Of a stretch of 41,646 bases of DNA, positions 1 through 7,963 are shown piece by piece. A program made the translations under genes and the position numbers. Source of the DNA: Marisediminitalea aggregata (GTDB lineage Bacteria; Pseudomonadota; Gammaproteobacteria; Enterobacterales; Alteromonadaceae); NCBI RefSeq assembly GCF_900129565.1, contig NZ_FQWD01000010.1:1-41646 (forward strand). Reading direction: 5' to 3'. Under the pieces are notes generated by a model. The model was not told where the DNA came from, did not search any database, and saw nothing but the letters and a program-made list of their open reading frames with translations. Each line of letters starts with the position of its first letter. Within the stretch, counting starts at the first letter, position 1.

Positions 1-48
1 ATGGTAGTGTGGGGCTTCCCCATGTGAGAGTAGAACACCGCCAGGCTC
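1..48 (+). rRNA. rrf: 5S rRNA gene, 3' end (partial)
   Basis: The first ~48 bases match the 3' part of a gammaproteobacterial 5S rRNA as I remember the E. coli gene. They include the GATGGTAGTGTGGGG-type helix with its CCCCAT partner, GAGAGTAG, and the terminal CCGCCAGGC strand that would pair with the missing 5' end. The gene is cut by the window edge, so the host rRNA operon lies to the left. The exact mature 3' end (46-48) is uncertain. Confidence 0.93.
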
Positions 49-59
49 CCAATTAAGAG

Positions 60-89
60 AAAGGCCCACTCATTTGAGTGGGCCTTTTT
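60..89 (+). terminator. Rho-independent terminator of the rRNA operon
   Basis: A perfect 12-bp stem (60-71 with 76-87, AAAGGCCCACTC / GAGTGGGCCTTT) with an ATTT loop is followed by a short T run. It sits about 12 bases after the end of 5S rRNA, the normal place for the rrn terminator. The prophage begins 17 bases further on, so the insertion lies outside the rRNA transcription unit. Confidence 0.93.
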
Positions 90-100
90 CGTATGCGCGT

Positions 101-105
101 GATAA
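101..105. repeat. Left copy of the 5-bp target-site duplication (GATAA)
   Basis: GATAA immediately precedes the left TGTAG terminus of the prophage. The same five bases follow the right CTACA terminus at 41487-41491. Five base pairs is the duplication length made by Mu-family transposases. Removing the element and one copy would rejoin ...GCGTGATAA with ACATG.... Confidence 0.87.
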
Positions 106-298
106 TGTAGGGTATTGATAGTTTTTAAAATTAGATAAAACGAGAAAATCACTTGCCAGCCCTTTTCACATAAGGGATTGACTCATTTATTACCTGAGCG
201 CGGTTTTATAATAGGTTTTGAAATATTTTGGCACTCTTCGAGTTTTTACTGGTAAAAAAGTGGGGGGTTAGTGGTAAAAATGTTGTCGATAATTACCG
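106..298 (+). promoter_or_regulatory. Left prophage end with candidate transposase-binding sites
   Basis: This non-coding stretch holds the left terminus. Two similar 17-mers lie in the same orientation: TATTGATAGTTTTTAAA (113-129) and TTATAATAGGTTTTGAA (206-222). The second matches the inverted site near the right end (41441-41457) at 15 of 17 positions, the first at 13 of 17. Multiple short end-binding sites pointing inward are expected for a MuA-type transposase. The sequence is A+T-rich, so some similarity could be chance. I see no gene here. Confidence 0.55.
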
Positions 299-1513
299 CT
301 AATTAGCACCGGCTAAACTGCCAAATAGTAGTAGATAGGGTCCATTAATAAGTTCGGTACCGGATACCGTAAACGCAGACTCAACGTAATTAAGTTCTCC
401 CTGCCCAGCTATAGTCACAGAAAGAGCCAAATACCCGTTGTCACCCTGTTTGGCGTAAACCAGGCTTTGGGTTGATTGGTTGTATAACACTGCATCAGGG
501 TTTCTCAATATCGCCGGGATCTGGTTTATAGATGAAAGTGCAATGCTTTGGCTAGGTGAACCATTTAGCATTTGTGCAATACTTTTGTCGCGAATAGCGA
601 CCGCCGCGTTCGTTGGGTACCGGAGTTCGTCGGCCAGCTCATTTATAACGATGTTATTGAAGTAACCTACCCCAATAGCGCCGCTATCTATATCTGTTTT
701 ACCTTTTACAACCTGGTACGCAACTTTGTTTGAAAAGCGTTTAAACGGGTTTTCAAAGTGGTTTAAATCGATGTTATTGAGTGCGGCCTGTCTTAAATCG
801 GCTGGCACTTCCATCAGCTGCTGGCCAAACGCCTTCTCTGGGCCCAGCCATTCCATACCAACGTTATAATCCCAACCAAAGCCTATGCCGTCATATTCTC
901 GGGTTACTTCGCCAGTTTCGGGATCTAGCGTGTCGGACTGGCGAGGCATTTCTACCGTGGATTCAGTTAAACCTTCCTCTTCCATATCGTCCTGAGAAAG
1001 TGATCTAACGCCACAGCGGCATAGCCAGTCATTTGGTGGGTAAATTAGCCGCCATATGGGGTGGTCAATACGGATAACTTTCTGGTGCCATCGCTGGTGC
1101 GACTGACGCACCCGTTCATCACCAACAGTTAGGTACTGCAGATATGGCCGATACTCGCGCATACGCCATAGCTGTTCCCATTTACCGGCCATATAAGCAG
1201 TGATCTTGTTGGTTTGAAAAATCACGCGGGTTCGCCAGCCCCGTTTACCGTTGTATGACCAACCGTGTTTGTCTACTATGCGATCAAACTCTTTTCTGAA
1301 GTCGTTTAAAGTACCGCCAGATTCAATAACCTGGTTAACAGCATTATAGAAGTCGGTAGCGATGGCCAGTTTAGCCGCTCCGGCAACGGTAAAGGCTTTT
1401 GAATGTACAGGCCCTACCAAATCCCGCCATTGGCGAGATGGTATTACGAGTTTATTCTGAAAGAACTTAATGGCTTCTTTGAATGGAAGGCCATCTACCT
1501 TTATATCAGCCAT
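299..1513 (-). CDS. MuF-like head morphogenesis protein with a C-terminal extra domain
   Basis: A 404-residue minor head protein of the Mu gpF (gp30) family, which joins portal and capsid in the procapsid. The family signature is at residues 134-167: R134, H139, W142, D150, W154, a PP pair at 159-160 and a CRC triplet at 165-167. The part after about residue 270 is separate from the MuF core and ends in a beta-rich segment (S-L-V-Y-A-K..., then a F-T-V strand). It resembles the extra C-terminal domains found on many MuF proteins, some of which are toxin-like nucleases; that reading is inference. It is the last gene of the leftward arm and ends about 190 bases from the prophage terminus. In Mu it would be followed by the protease gene, which here is 21 kb away on the other strand. 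Confidence 0.85.
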   Translation of the reverse strand: MADIKVDGLPFKEAIKFFQNKLVIPSRQWRDLVGPVHSKAFTVAGAAKLAIATDFYNAVNQVIESGGTLNDFRKEFDRIVDKHGWSYNGKRGWRTRVIFQTNKITAYMAGKWEQLWRMREYRPYLQYLTVGDERVRQSHQRWHQKVIRIDHPIWRLIYPPNDWLCRCGVRSLSQDDMEEEGLTESTVEMPRQSDTLDPETGEVTREYDGIGFGWDYNVGMEWLGPEKAFGQQLMEVPADLRQAALNNIDLNHFENPFKRFSNKVAYQVVKGKTDIDSGAIGVGYFNNIVINELADELRYPTNAAVAIRDKSIAQMLNGSPSQSIALSSINQIPAILRNPDAVLYNQSTQSLVYAKQGDNGYLALSVTIAGQGELNYVESAFTVSGTELINGPYLLLFGSLAGAN

Positions 1514-1517
1514 TAAA

Positions 1518-2420
1518 TCAATTCTGCTGCTTTAGTGGGAGTTTGTTGAGGTCGTCGAACGCAATGCGGAAGCCTGCTGCGTTTTTATGTCCACCGCCAC
1601 CAAACAAGCCAGCTATAACTGAAACATCTACACCGCTAACTTGCGAGCGTAGGCTGTATGTCCTGCCTTTACTTGTTTCGTAATAACAAGCAGCAAAGGG
1701 TTCATCTTTACTCATTATGTTGCCAGCTTCACTGCTAAAGAAATAAGGTGCATTGAGCACTGGCACGTCATAGCCAGCAATAACGGTTCTATGCGCAGCT
1801 GACCTGATGAGTTCGTTGACATCCTTCATATGCTTTCGCATAAGTGCGACCCCTTCTTCATAAAGGGAGTCGGTTGAGCGTTCCAATATAAGCTCATCCC
1901 ATATGGCAAATTCGTAAGGATAACTAAATACAGCTGCTTGAATCTCTTTAGTACCAGGCAATTCAAAACGCCATAGGTCACGGTCTTGAATATGCTTAAT
2001 TAGAGCAGGTGCAGGTTCATCGTGAAAGAAATCCCAAGCCAACATGGCACCCGATCGTTCCATATCAAACAGAGCGCCAACTAAAGGTTTGTTTTGTGAT
2101 ACACAGAAAGGACCAAGTTCATTGAAAAAACCATCATATCCCAATTTTTCCTTCACCACTTCTAGGCCAATAAGGTCTTGCTGAGCCGATTTATGATGGT
2201 CGAGTATAATAATGCTGTTTGCCTTAAATGAGAGTTCATATAAGACGTCAAGTGCATAGCTGAAATCGACAATAATAACGTCTCGGCCAGTAACGTCAGG
2301 GGCTTCATGACCGTAGTGGCCAGCGTAAAACTCAACATCATCTCCCAGCGCATGACGAACAGCCCATGCAGCACCAAATCCATCTGCACAGTTTCCATGA
2401 TAGATACATAACTTTTTCAT
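1518..2420 (-). CDS. DHH-family phosphoesterase
   Basis: A 300-residue DHH/DHHA1 phosphoesterase. The metal-binding motifs are in order: HGNCADG near residues 8-14, VDFSY near 51-55, LDHHKS near 73-78 and QDRDLW in the middle. A C-terminal GGGGHKNAAG substrate-binding motif lies near residue 275. Family members hydrolyse short RNA, pAp or cyclic dinucleotides with Mn2+; which substrate applies here cannot be told from sequence. The gene sits between portal and MuF, a few bases from each, in an operon otherwise devoted to packaging and head assembly, and is not part of the Mu core set. It is therefore probably a cargo gene expressed late. Removal of nucleotide signals made by host defences is one possible role; nucleotide salvage is another. 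Confidence 0.88.
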   Translation of the reverse strand: MKKLCIYHGNCADGFGAAWAVRHALGDDVEFYAGHYGHEAPDVTGRDVIIVDFSYALDVLYELSFKANSIIILDHHKSAQQDLIGLEVVKEKLGYDGFFNELGPFCVSQNKPLVGALFDMERSGAMLAWDFFHDEPAPALIKHIQDRDLWRFELPGTKEIQAAVFSYPYEFAIWDELILERSTDSLYEEGVALMRKHMKDVNELIRSAAHRTVIAGYDVPVLNAPYFFSSEAGNIMSKDEPFAACYYETSKGRTYSLRSQVSGVDVSVIAGLFGGGGHKNAAGFRIAFDDLNKLPLKQQN

Positions 2421-2437
2421 TTGAACTTACCTTATAT

Positions 2438-3883
2438 TTAACTTTCACTTACCATGCCGCGTCCAAAGTCACCTTCCAGTTCCTGGGTAACAACGTTACG
2501 CAGTGCTTCAGTGTCAATGTCAGCGTATGAATTAACGATATTGGTTAATACCTCGTCTAGGGTTTCACCCGCATCGATGGCCTGTTTTACCTGGTTTATG
2601 ATCTGCTCAATGGCAATATCCTGTTCAGTCCATTCATCTTCTGCTTTAGAAAATTCTGACTGTTCACCCGGTGTTTTTTCGCGGTTTTGGTTACCTGTGA
2701 ATACAACGTCCTCACCATCTGTAGGTTCAGATAACTCCAGACGCTTGTAGATGTCTTCGCGGCGAATAGGTACTAACGAGCTGGCCTGTTTAAAGTAGTT
2801 AACATCGCTGGTATTCAGCTCTTTTTTGTCTACATACTTAAATTTAGGGGATTCAACGTTGGGTCCAAAATTCACTTCGGTGATCATCTTGAACAGTTCG
2901 TTGTAGGTGTCGGCTACCAGGGCTCTGTCGGCCTTTAAGTTTTCGACTGTGCGCTGCGCGTGGGTTTCGGCTGCGGCCCGGCTACCACCGTCTATGATTT
3001 CGGTACTTAGGCTCTGGCTGGTAAGTGCCTTACTCATTTCGCGGTTGCACAAGTTAACCAGGCGTTCCTGTGGAAGCTCACCGCCTGCTTTTGATTCCAG
3101 CAGCTGAAGGTCGACCCCTTCAGGAACAGCTGCAACTGCATCTTCAATCATGTTCTGCAGGCGTTCAACCAGCTCCTGTATACCTTTGTCATCGGTACCT
3201 TGTGGGTATCTACCTATTGGCCATGGAACACCATATTTTTCGCAGAACTTAACGAAGAACTTCATACCGCCGTTTTTGAACATCCATGGCCAAAAGCAGC
3301 AGCTTAATAGTGCAATGCCATACGGGTTTTGGCGATCTGGCATGTGACGTGTTACCAGCCAGCGGTATGGCTCAGGCGGTTCACCTTCGGGCAAATGAAT
3401 AGTGCGGATTAGTAACTCGCCATCAGCATTAAAAGCATAAGATTCTGTACTGATATCAAATATTTTTTCTGGTACCAGCTTGCCATTTAACACCTGCCAC
3501 TTAACGTGGTGAACACGTCTTCCAACGAGCGGCGCTTTGCCTATAGACCAGGTTACGTCAGGCCAGCGCATTGCGGCATTCGGTTGCCGTGTAAAAATGC
3601 TTTCACACAGCTCCCTGGCTTTGTCTGCCTGAGCACTGTCATCACCGGCTTTAATTTCATATTTAAAGCCCAGTAAACCTGCTCGTAGAGGGCGAACTTC
3701 ACCAATCACATGGGCGTCAGCCAGTATTTCGTTATATACCGCGTAATCAACACCGGCCTTACGCAGGATAACGTCCGGGTCGGGTAATTCATTCAGCAAG
3801 TCAAGCAGTTGCCGGTCCAATAGGTTGTCAATAACCTCTGAATCAGTCAGTGCATTCTTCTTATCTATGACTTTATCCGCCAT
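2438..3883 (-). CDS. Portal protein (DUF935, Mu gp29-like)
   Basis: This 481-residue protein is the DUF935 portal of Mu-type phages, forming the dodecameric DNA channel at the capsid vertex. Recognisable stretches are the NPYGIALLSCCFWPW segment near residue 190, FVKFCEKYGVPWPIGRYP near 215, and the PEGVDLQLLES segment near 260. A start six bases further upstream (3889) is possible, but GAGGGT lies six bases before the 3883 ATG and only one base before the other, so 3883 is preferred. The 5' end overlaps the terminase gene by 11 bases. The C-terminal ~80 residues are acidic. Confidence 0.92.
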   Translation of the reverse strand: MADKVIDKKNALTDSEVIDNLLDRQLLDLLNELPDPDVILRKAGVDYAVYNEILADAHVIGEVRPLRAGLLGFKYEIKAGDDSAQADKARELCESIFTRQPNAAMRWPDVTWSIGKAPLVGRRVHHVKWQVLNGKLVPEKIFDISTESYAFNADGELLIRTIHLPEGEPPEPYRWLVTRHMPDRQNPYGIALLSCCFWPWMFKNGGMKFFVKFCEKYGVPWPIGRYPQGTDDKGIQELVERLQNMIEDAVAAVPEGVDLQLLESKAGGELPQERLVNLCNREMSKALTSQSLSTEIIDGGSRAAAETHAQRTVENLKADRALVADTYNELFKMITEVNFGPNVESPKFKYVDKKELNTSDVNYFKQASSLVPIRREDIYKRLELSEPTDGEDVVFTGNQNREKTPGEQSEFSKAEDEWTEQDIAIEQIINQVKQAIDAGETLDEVLTNIVNSYADIDTEALRNVVTQELEGDFGRGMVSES

Positions 3884-5504
3884 GTCCATACCCTCTCATG
3901 TCTGTTGTGCCTCGGCGCTTAGCAGTGCCTACTTTGGGTAATCCGCCTGCGCCACTTACTGCCAGCATCCACAACATTTGCAAACAGTCCGGGCCATCAT
4001 CGTGATCGGCTTCCGGCCAGTGCCTTAGTTGGTCGTAAAGTACGGTTTGAGAGCTGTGTAGCAATATTTCACCGTTGCTTATGTAGGGCTCCAGGCTCTC
4101 AATACGCAAGTCTTTGTCGGTGTTAGGCACAATGCCCCTGGTTGGTACCGCAATACCTTTCTCTTTTCCGCGTTCCATTAGCCTGGTACGCATGAATTCC
4201 TGAAACTGCACCGCTTCAATACCCCACACCATGCAGTTGTACTCACGTTGAAACGTAATGATGTCTTCAATAATGAGGTTAGGAATGCGCCGTTTAATGC
4301 TGGCTTCAACTACGTGTAAATTACCTTTTTGCCTGTCGTAACCGCCTACTAGTATGGCGCTGGGGTCACGCTTTTTGTTTTTCTTGCCTAGTGACGGGTC
4401 ACATGCGCCGTAATACACCCATCGGTCGGCCATATGTACCCAGAATTTAATGCCGGTAAAGGTGGCTTCTTCTTCGTTAGTTGGGTCGTTTTGAAACTCG
4501 CAGTCAAAGGCGTGTTTATCGTCGGCACGTTCCATCATCAGGAACAACAATGGTCGTTTTTCAGGCCAGCTTACAATTGCGCCTTCATCCATTGCTTTCT
4601 TGCGTTGCATGTAGAACTGCTCGGCTTTCTCTTCGCCATCGTTACGCAGAATTTCTTCCCATTCTTCCCACAAGTCCATGTTGATTGGCCAGCGGATAAT
4701 CGACTGAAATTTAGAATGTTTAAAACTTGGTAGTTTTATGGTTTTGGCCAGTACCGAGTCGTAGTGTAAAAGCGTGCCGATATAGAATATTTTTAATGAG
4801 CCATCTGGTGGCCCAAGTTTCAATACCGCTTTTTTAAGCCATTTAAAAAGCTTCTCTCGCTGCTCTGGACTACGCACGTTTTCATCGTTCTCAATGTCGT
4901 CCAGTTTGATTCTGTCTGGCCGGTATGCCCCATGCCGAATACCCCGTATTTTTTGCCCAGCACCAAAAGCGGTGACTTTTATGTTGTTACGAGTCACCAT
5001 TTCGCCAATCTTCCAGGTTGGCCCCTGGCCTGCAATTTTCGGGTAGTCCTGGGCCAACCTTGGGTTTGTATCAAGTTCGGCTTTAATCGCCTCCAGCATC
5101 GGCGCAGCCTGGCTTTCAAACGCATCCATGATAATAACGGTGTTGTGGGTCTGCTCGGTGATGATTTCCCATAGAGTATGCAGTTGGGTGGCGATAGTGG
5201 ATTTAGCCTCACCACGTGGCGCTATAATGGCCTCGCGGACACCTTTTGCAGTGGCTGATATTTCCGGCAGGCGTTTAAATAAGTGCTTGTGTAATACCGA
5301 TTCAGTGTCATCGATATAATGCGGAAAATAGGTTTTACAGAAGAACTTAAACCCAGTAACCGGATCATGCGTTTTTCGGTTGCGCTCGGCCCTGGCGTCC
5401 TCGTCTGCAGCGAAGCCTTCTACCTCGTTTTCGATCTGCAGGCGTAATTCATCACCTAGTTGCGTTAAGCTCTTTAAGAACTCATTAACAGAGGTCTTAG
5501 CCAT
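3873..5504 (-). CDS. Terminase large subunit (Mu gp28-like)
   Basis: A 543-residue packaging ATPase-nuclease. The Walker A-type motif is at residues 95-103 (APRGEAKST), and a Walker B-like DRIKLDDIEND lies near residue 200. The C-terminal RNase H-like nuclease domain begins with YGACDPSLG near 367, where the first aspartate is a predicted metal ligand. The length fits the Mu gp28 family. It overlaps the small-terminase candidate by 8 bases upstream and the portal downstream, so translation is probably coupled. Mu-type phages package by headful starting from a site near one prophage end, cutting into flanking host DNA. With this gene order the pac-bearing end cannot be assigned by analogy. Confidence 0.93.
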   Translation of the reverse strand: MAKTSVNEFLKSLTQLGDELRLQIENEVEGFAADEDARAERNRKTHDPVTGFKFFCKTYFPHYIDDTESVLHKHLFKRLPEISATAKGVREAIIAPRGEAKSTIATQLHTLWEIITEQTHNTVIIMDAFESQAAPMLEAIKAELDTNPRLAQDYPKIAGQGPTWKIGEMVTRNNIKVTAFGAGQKIRGIRHGAYRPDRIKLDDIENDENVRSPEQREKLFKWLKKAVLKLGPPDGSLKIFYIGTLLHYDSVLAKTIKLPSFKHSKFQSIIRWPINMDLWEEWEEILRNDGEEKAEQFYMQRKKAMDEGAIVSWPEKRPLLFLMMERADDKHAFDCEFQNDPTNEEEATFTGIKFWVHMADRWVYYGACDPSLGKKNKKRDPSAILVGGYDRQKGNLHVVEASIKRRIPNLIIEDIITFQREYNCMVWGIEAVQFQEFMRTRLMERGKEKGIAVPTRGIVPNTDKDLRIESLEPYISNGEILLHSSQTVLYDQLRHWPEADHDDGPDCLQMLWMLAVSGAGGLPKVGTAKRRGTTDMRGYGHGG

Positions 5505-5994
5505 AGGTTTTGCTTACCTCACGGCCAAAGGGCTCCAGAATTTCCAAGAATGCATTGGCATGCTGTGGGTAATCGTTTCGAATAAATGTGCTTAATAGCT
5601 GCAGCAGCTCCATTGCAAAGCCTATTTTATCGAAGTTGTTACTGGTGCCCAGGAACTTGCTGACTTTGCTCATTGAGTCAGCCCACTTAGACATTAAATC
5701 AACCATTTCTTGGGGTTTTAGCTGCTCTGTTTTTTCGATTGATTCAAAGATGCGTTCACTTTGAATGTAAAATCGTTCCAGCACCTGGTTGAGCAGCTCC
5801 TTTTTACCGCCCTGGGAGAGCAGTAGTGCGTTGCGTGCCGTATCCCAGTCGTCGCCTTCGTCCTTTGCACGCTTTTTCCAGTTACGTGCGGTACCGTAGC
5901 TTACGCCATGCTCAGCAGCTGCAGCGGTTAAGTCCTGCTGCTCATTTACATAGGTGCTACGCACTGCTAACTGGGTTTTGGATGAATGCGCCAT
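5497..5994 (-). CDS. DUF1804 protein, probable small terminase
   Basis: A 165-residue protein of the DUF1804 family. The N-terminal helix-turn-helix is clear: TAAAAEHGVSYGTARNWKKR at about residues 23-42, followed by the GDDWDTARNA segment typical of the family. It lies directly before the large terminase and overlaps it by 8 bases, where transposable phages encode the DNA-recognition subunit of the packaging motor. That function is inferred from position and the HTH fold. The C-terminal half is helical and may oligomerise. Confidence 0.83.
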   Translation of the reverse strand: MAHSSKTQLAVRSTYVNEQQDLTAAAAEHGVSYGTARNWKKRAKDEGDDWDTARNALLLSQGGKKELLNQVLERFYIQSERIFESIEKTEQLKPQEMVDLMSKWADSMSKVSKFLGTSNNFDKIGFAMELLQLLSTFIRNDYPQHANAFLEILEPFGREVSKTYG

Positions 5995-6212
5995 TAACCG
6001 CTAATACCCTTCTTGATTACATCAATACTTACTGCAACAAATGCAGCTATCGTTGCCGAAATACTTGCACTGTGAGTTTCCTGCTTGCGTAAGCGGGTAT
6101 CTAAGCCTCGTTGATGCTCCCACTGGTTTTGGTTATCCTCTTTTAAGCCATCAAGCTTGGCGTCAATTTCACCAAGTTTGGTAAATAGCGCCTGTTTAGT
6201 TGCGTCGTCCAT
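5994..6212 (-). CDS. Small coiled-coil plus one-TM protein of the lysis region
   Basis: This 72-residue protein has an N-terminal charged helix likely to form a coiled coil (residues 3-45) and a single hydrophobic segment near the C terminus (ISATIAAFVAVSIDVI, about 50-65). The layout recalls XhlA-type haemolysin/holin accessory proteins. It follows the holin, sharing one base (stop TAA and start ATG), with AAGGGAAC as ribosome site. A lysis accessory or membrane-anchoring role is likely but not proven. No spanin pair was recognised in this cassette, so it might have that role instead. Confidence 0.62.
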   Translation of the reverse strand: MDDATKQALFTKLGEIDAKLDGLKEDNQNQWEHQRGLDTRLRKQETHSASISATIAAFVAVSIDVIKKGISG

Positions 6213-6730
6213 TAGCGTTCCCTTTCACTGGCGTCCATTGAGCCGCCAAAGTAAAAACCGGTTACTTCTTTTCTTTCATCAAAAAGCGATTTAATTGCCA
6301 TACCAAGAACATTGCTAACAGCCGCAAGCAAAGCCGCATCGTCGCGAAAAAAGTGCAGGACTACGCAATTAATAATGACCAGGCCAACAATAAACGGTAG
6401 GTTATAGCGCATAACGCGCTCTGCTATTTTGTCGGCCTGCTGCGGGTGAATTCGGTAAGTTTGACGGGCGTCTTTGCGGTCTTCATATGCCGCCATTTTT
6501 AGCTCGTGCTCATTTTGCAGCATCTGCTTCTTCAGTTCGTTAGCGTAAACAATATTGGTTGAAACAGTTTGCAATGCCTCTTCGGGCGTATCTTTTCGGG
6601 TAACGGATTTAGCCAGGTCAATTACTTTGCTGGCAACCTTTCCTGTTACCGTTCCGGATATCTTTTCTTTTAGCCAATCATCTACACCAGCTGCTTTTGC
6701 GAGCGCTAGTGCAATGGTTACAGGTTCCAT
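6212..6730 (-). CDS. Holin, 3-TM gene-transfer-agent type
   Basis: A 172-residue protein with a soluble N-terminal half rich in charged helix and a hydrophobic C-terminal region (about 108-148: LPFIVGLVIINCVVLHFF, then AALLAAVSNVLGMAI). It ends in a soluble tail containing GFYFGGS. This matches the holin family found in gene-transfer agents and many prophages, which has the same FYFGGS-type ending as I recall it. The start is an ATG inside the last codons of the endopeptidase gene, with GAGG upstream, so the two are translationally coupled. It would permeabilise the inner membrane to release the endopeptidase. Confidence 0.72.
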   Translation of the reverse strand: MEPVTIALALAKAAGVDDWLKEKISGTVTGKVASKVIDLAKSVTRKDTPEEALQTVSTNIVYANELKKQMLQNEHELKMAAYEDRKDARQTYRIHPQQADKIAERVMRYNLPFIVGLVIINCVVLHFFRDDAALLAAVSNVLGMAIKSLFDERKEVTGFYFGGSMDASERER

Positions 6731-7161
6731 ACGTTTTCCTCGGTCAGTTCGAAATGGGGGTAGTCTCTGAATTTGTGATCACGAGTGCGACCGTCACTGT
6801 CCCAGTCGCCCCCCCAAATCACTTGGTGAGAAATTTTGCCAGCCATATAAAGCTGTTTCGCTATGGTTAATACCGCGCCCGCAAATGCTGCGAACGCTAA
6901 TGCGTCTTCCCAATCGGTATTTTTTAGCTCTTTGAAATACGGCCCCATATCAATGGCCATACTGGGATATTGGTTGTGCTTCGACAGTGGCCAACGCAAT
7001 TCGCTGTTCCCGCTGGCCACCGCCCTGTTTTGTTCTATTTCACCCCGGTAGCCACAAAAAATGCTGTGGTCGATGTACTTAATTAACTCAAGGCAGATTA
7101 TTTTCCAGTCGTGATGACAGGTTAAGAGGCGGTCCCACGATGTAGCACTGTATCGGTTCAT
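6718..7161 (-). CDS. M15-type peptidoglycan endopeptidase (endolysin)
   Basis: This is a 147-residue enzyme starting MNRYSATSW. Zinc-binding motifs of the M15 (VanY / T5 endolysin) peptidases are seen: SKHNQYPSMAID, with its His and Asp ligands, and the C-terminal HFEL His. It should cut peptide cross-links of the cell wall at lysis. A longer reading frame extends upstream, but the ATG at 7161 overlaps the previous stop as ATGA and has a perfect GGAGG eight bases before it, so it is the start. No signal peptide is visible, so export depends on the holin downstream. Confidence 0.86.
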   Translation of the reverse strand: MNRYSATSWDRLLTCHHDWKIICLELIKYIDHSIFCGYRGEIEQNRAVASGNSELRWPLSKHNQYPSMAIDMGPYFKELKNTDWEDALAFAAFAGAVLTIAKQLYMAGKISHQVIWGGDWDSDGRTRDHKFRDYPHFELTEENVWNL

Positions 7162-7478
7162 TTGCTGCCTCCAATAAGTTCTCGCATCGCCTGGCAATTA
7201 CCCAGTGCGGTAGAGCGTAAAGCGGTTTTCGGCTTGTTCTGGAGAGTCTCTGGCAACAACGAGAATTTGTAGGTATGACGGTAGTCTGCTTTTCTTTGGT
7301 TAGCGATACGTCTGGCTTCTTTCAGCTGCTTACCAATTCGAATTAGCGATAAGTTACTGCGCAACAAGTCACGTAAATGTGGCGGGCAAGTTGCGGCCAG
7401 CTCGTTTCTACGTGCTTTATCTCGTGCGCGGCTTATTTTTACCGCAAGGGAAATTAACTCTGTGGCTCTCATGGCCAC
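7158..7478 (-). CDS. Unknown basic protein at the head of the lysis cassette
   Basis: I do not recognise this protein of 106 residues (or 104 from a second ATG at 7472). It is strongly basic and helical in its first 65 residues, with many Arg and Lys and the segment CPPHLRDLLRSNLSLIRIGKQL, and has no transmembrane segment. It begins the block after the Mor-type activator gene and overlaps the endopeptidase start. It is therefore probably the first gene of the activator-dependent transcript. A nucleic-acid-binding or regulatory role would fit the charge but is speculation. Confidence 0.6.
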   Translation of the reverse strand: MAMRATELISLAVKISRARDKARRNELAATCPPHLRDLLRSNLSLIRIGKQLKEARRIANQRKADYRHTYKFSLLPETLQNKPKTALRSTALGNCQAMRELIGGSK

Positions 7479-7558
7479 AGCATGCAGTAATGCTAAAAGG
7501 GGAATATCCCGAAGTAATTTTCGTGGACAGGTATTTGTGGAGGCGTGGATATCGTGGG
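7479..7558 (-). promoter_or_regulatory. Candidate activator-dependent middle/late promoter region
   Basis: This 80-base spacer is the only clear gap between the Mor-type gene and the lysis genes, the place where Mu carries its Mor-activated middle promoter. An interrupted dyad CGAA-6-TTCG lies at 7510-7523. A -10-like TAGCAT (minus strand) follows about 15 bases downstream of it. The spacing does not match Mu exactly, so the assignment rests mainly on position. Confidence 0.35.
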
Positions 7559-7963
7559 CTAAAAGCCCGAGAATTTCAACTGTTGATTTTGGTCTTGTCC
7601 ACGGTCGACCGTTTCACCCGTGCTAATGATTTTTTGCAGTTGGTAGCGGGTTAGTTGATATTTAATAATGAGTTCGCGCATTGAGAGGCGTGTCGCGTCG
7701 TCGCGGATCATGTCGTTGCGCAGGCGTTTTTCAACGTTGTTAACTACGGGTAACTCGAACTCCTGGTTAGGCCATATTTCTGCGAGAGCCCTGTGCACGT
7801 CTATGCCGAGCTTTTTACTTGCAACGTGCTTAGAGGTTGGTGATGCACTAATATAGAAACTCTGACCACCATACTGCTGTAACAGCTGATAAGCAGCGTC
7901 TGGGCCAATGGCCCTGGCTATAACTTTACTTGAGTTACTAAAGTGGTCGAGTGTAATTGTCAT
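7559..7963 (-). CDS. mor: Mor-family transcription activator
   Basis: A 134-residue protein of the Mor/C activator family. The dimerisation part includes the ELPVVNNVEKRLRNDMIRDD stretch near residues 69-88. The C-terminal helix-turn-helix reads MRELIIKYQLTRYQLQKIIS at about 94-113. In Mu, Mor is made from the early transcript and turns on the middle promoter that drives C, which in turn drives late genes. Here only one member of the family is visible, so it may act directly on late transcription. The start codon overlaps the GemA stop (ATGA). Its targets must include promoters for both the leftward lysis/packaging genes and the rightward head/tail genes. Confidence 0.83.
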   Translation of the reverse strand: MTITLDHFSNSSKVIARAIGPDAAYQLLQQYGGQSFYISASPTSKHVASKKLGIDVHRALAEIWPNQEFELPVVNNVEKRLRNDMIRDDATRLSMRELIIKYQLTRYQLQKIISTGETVDRGQDQNQQLKFSGF

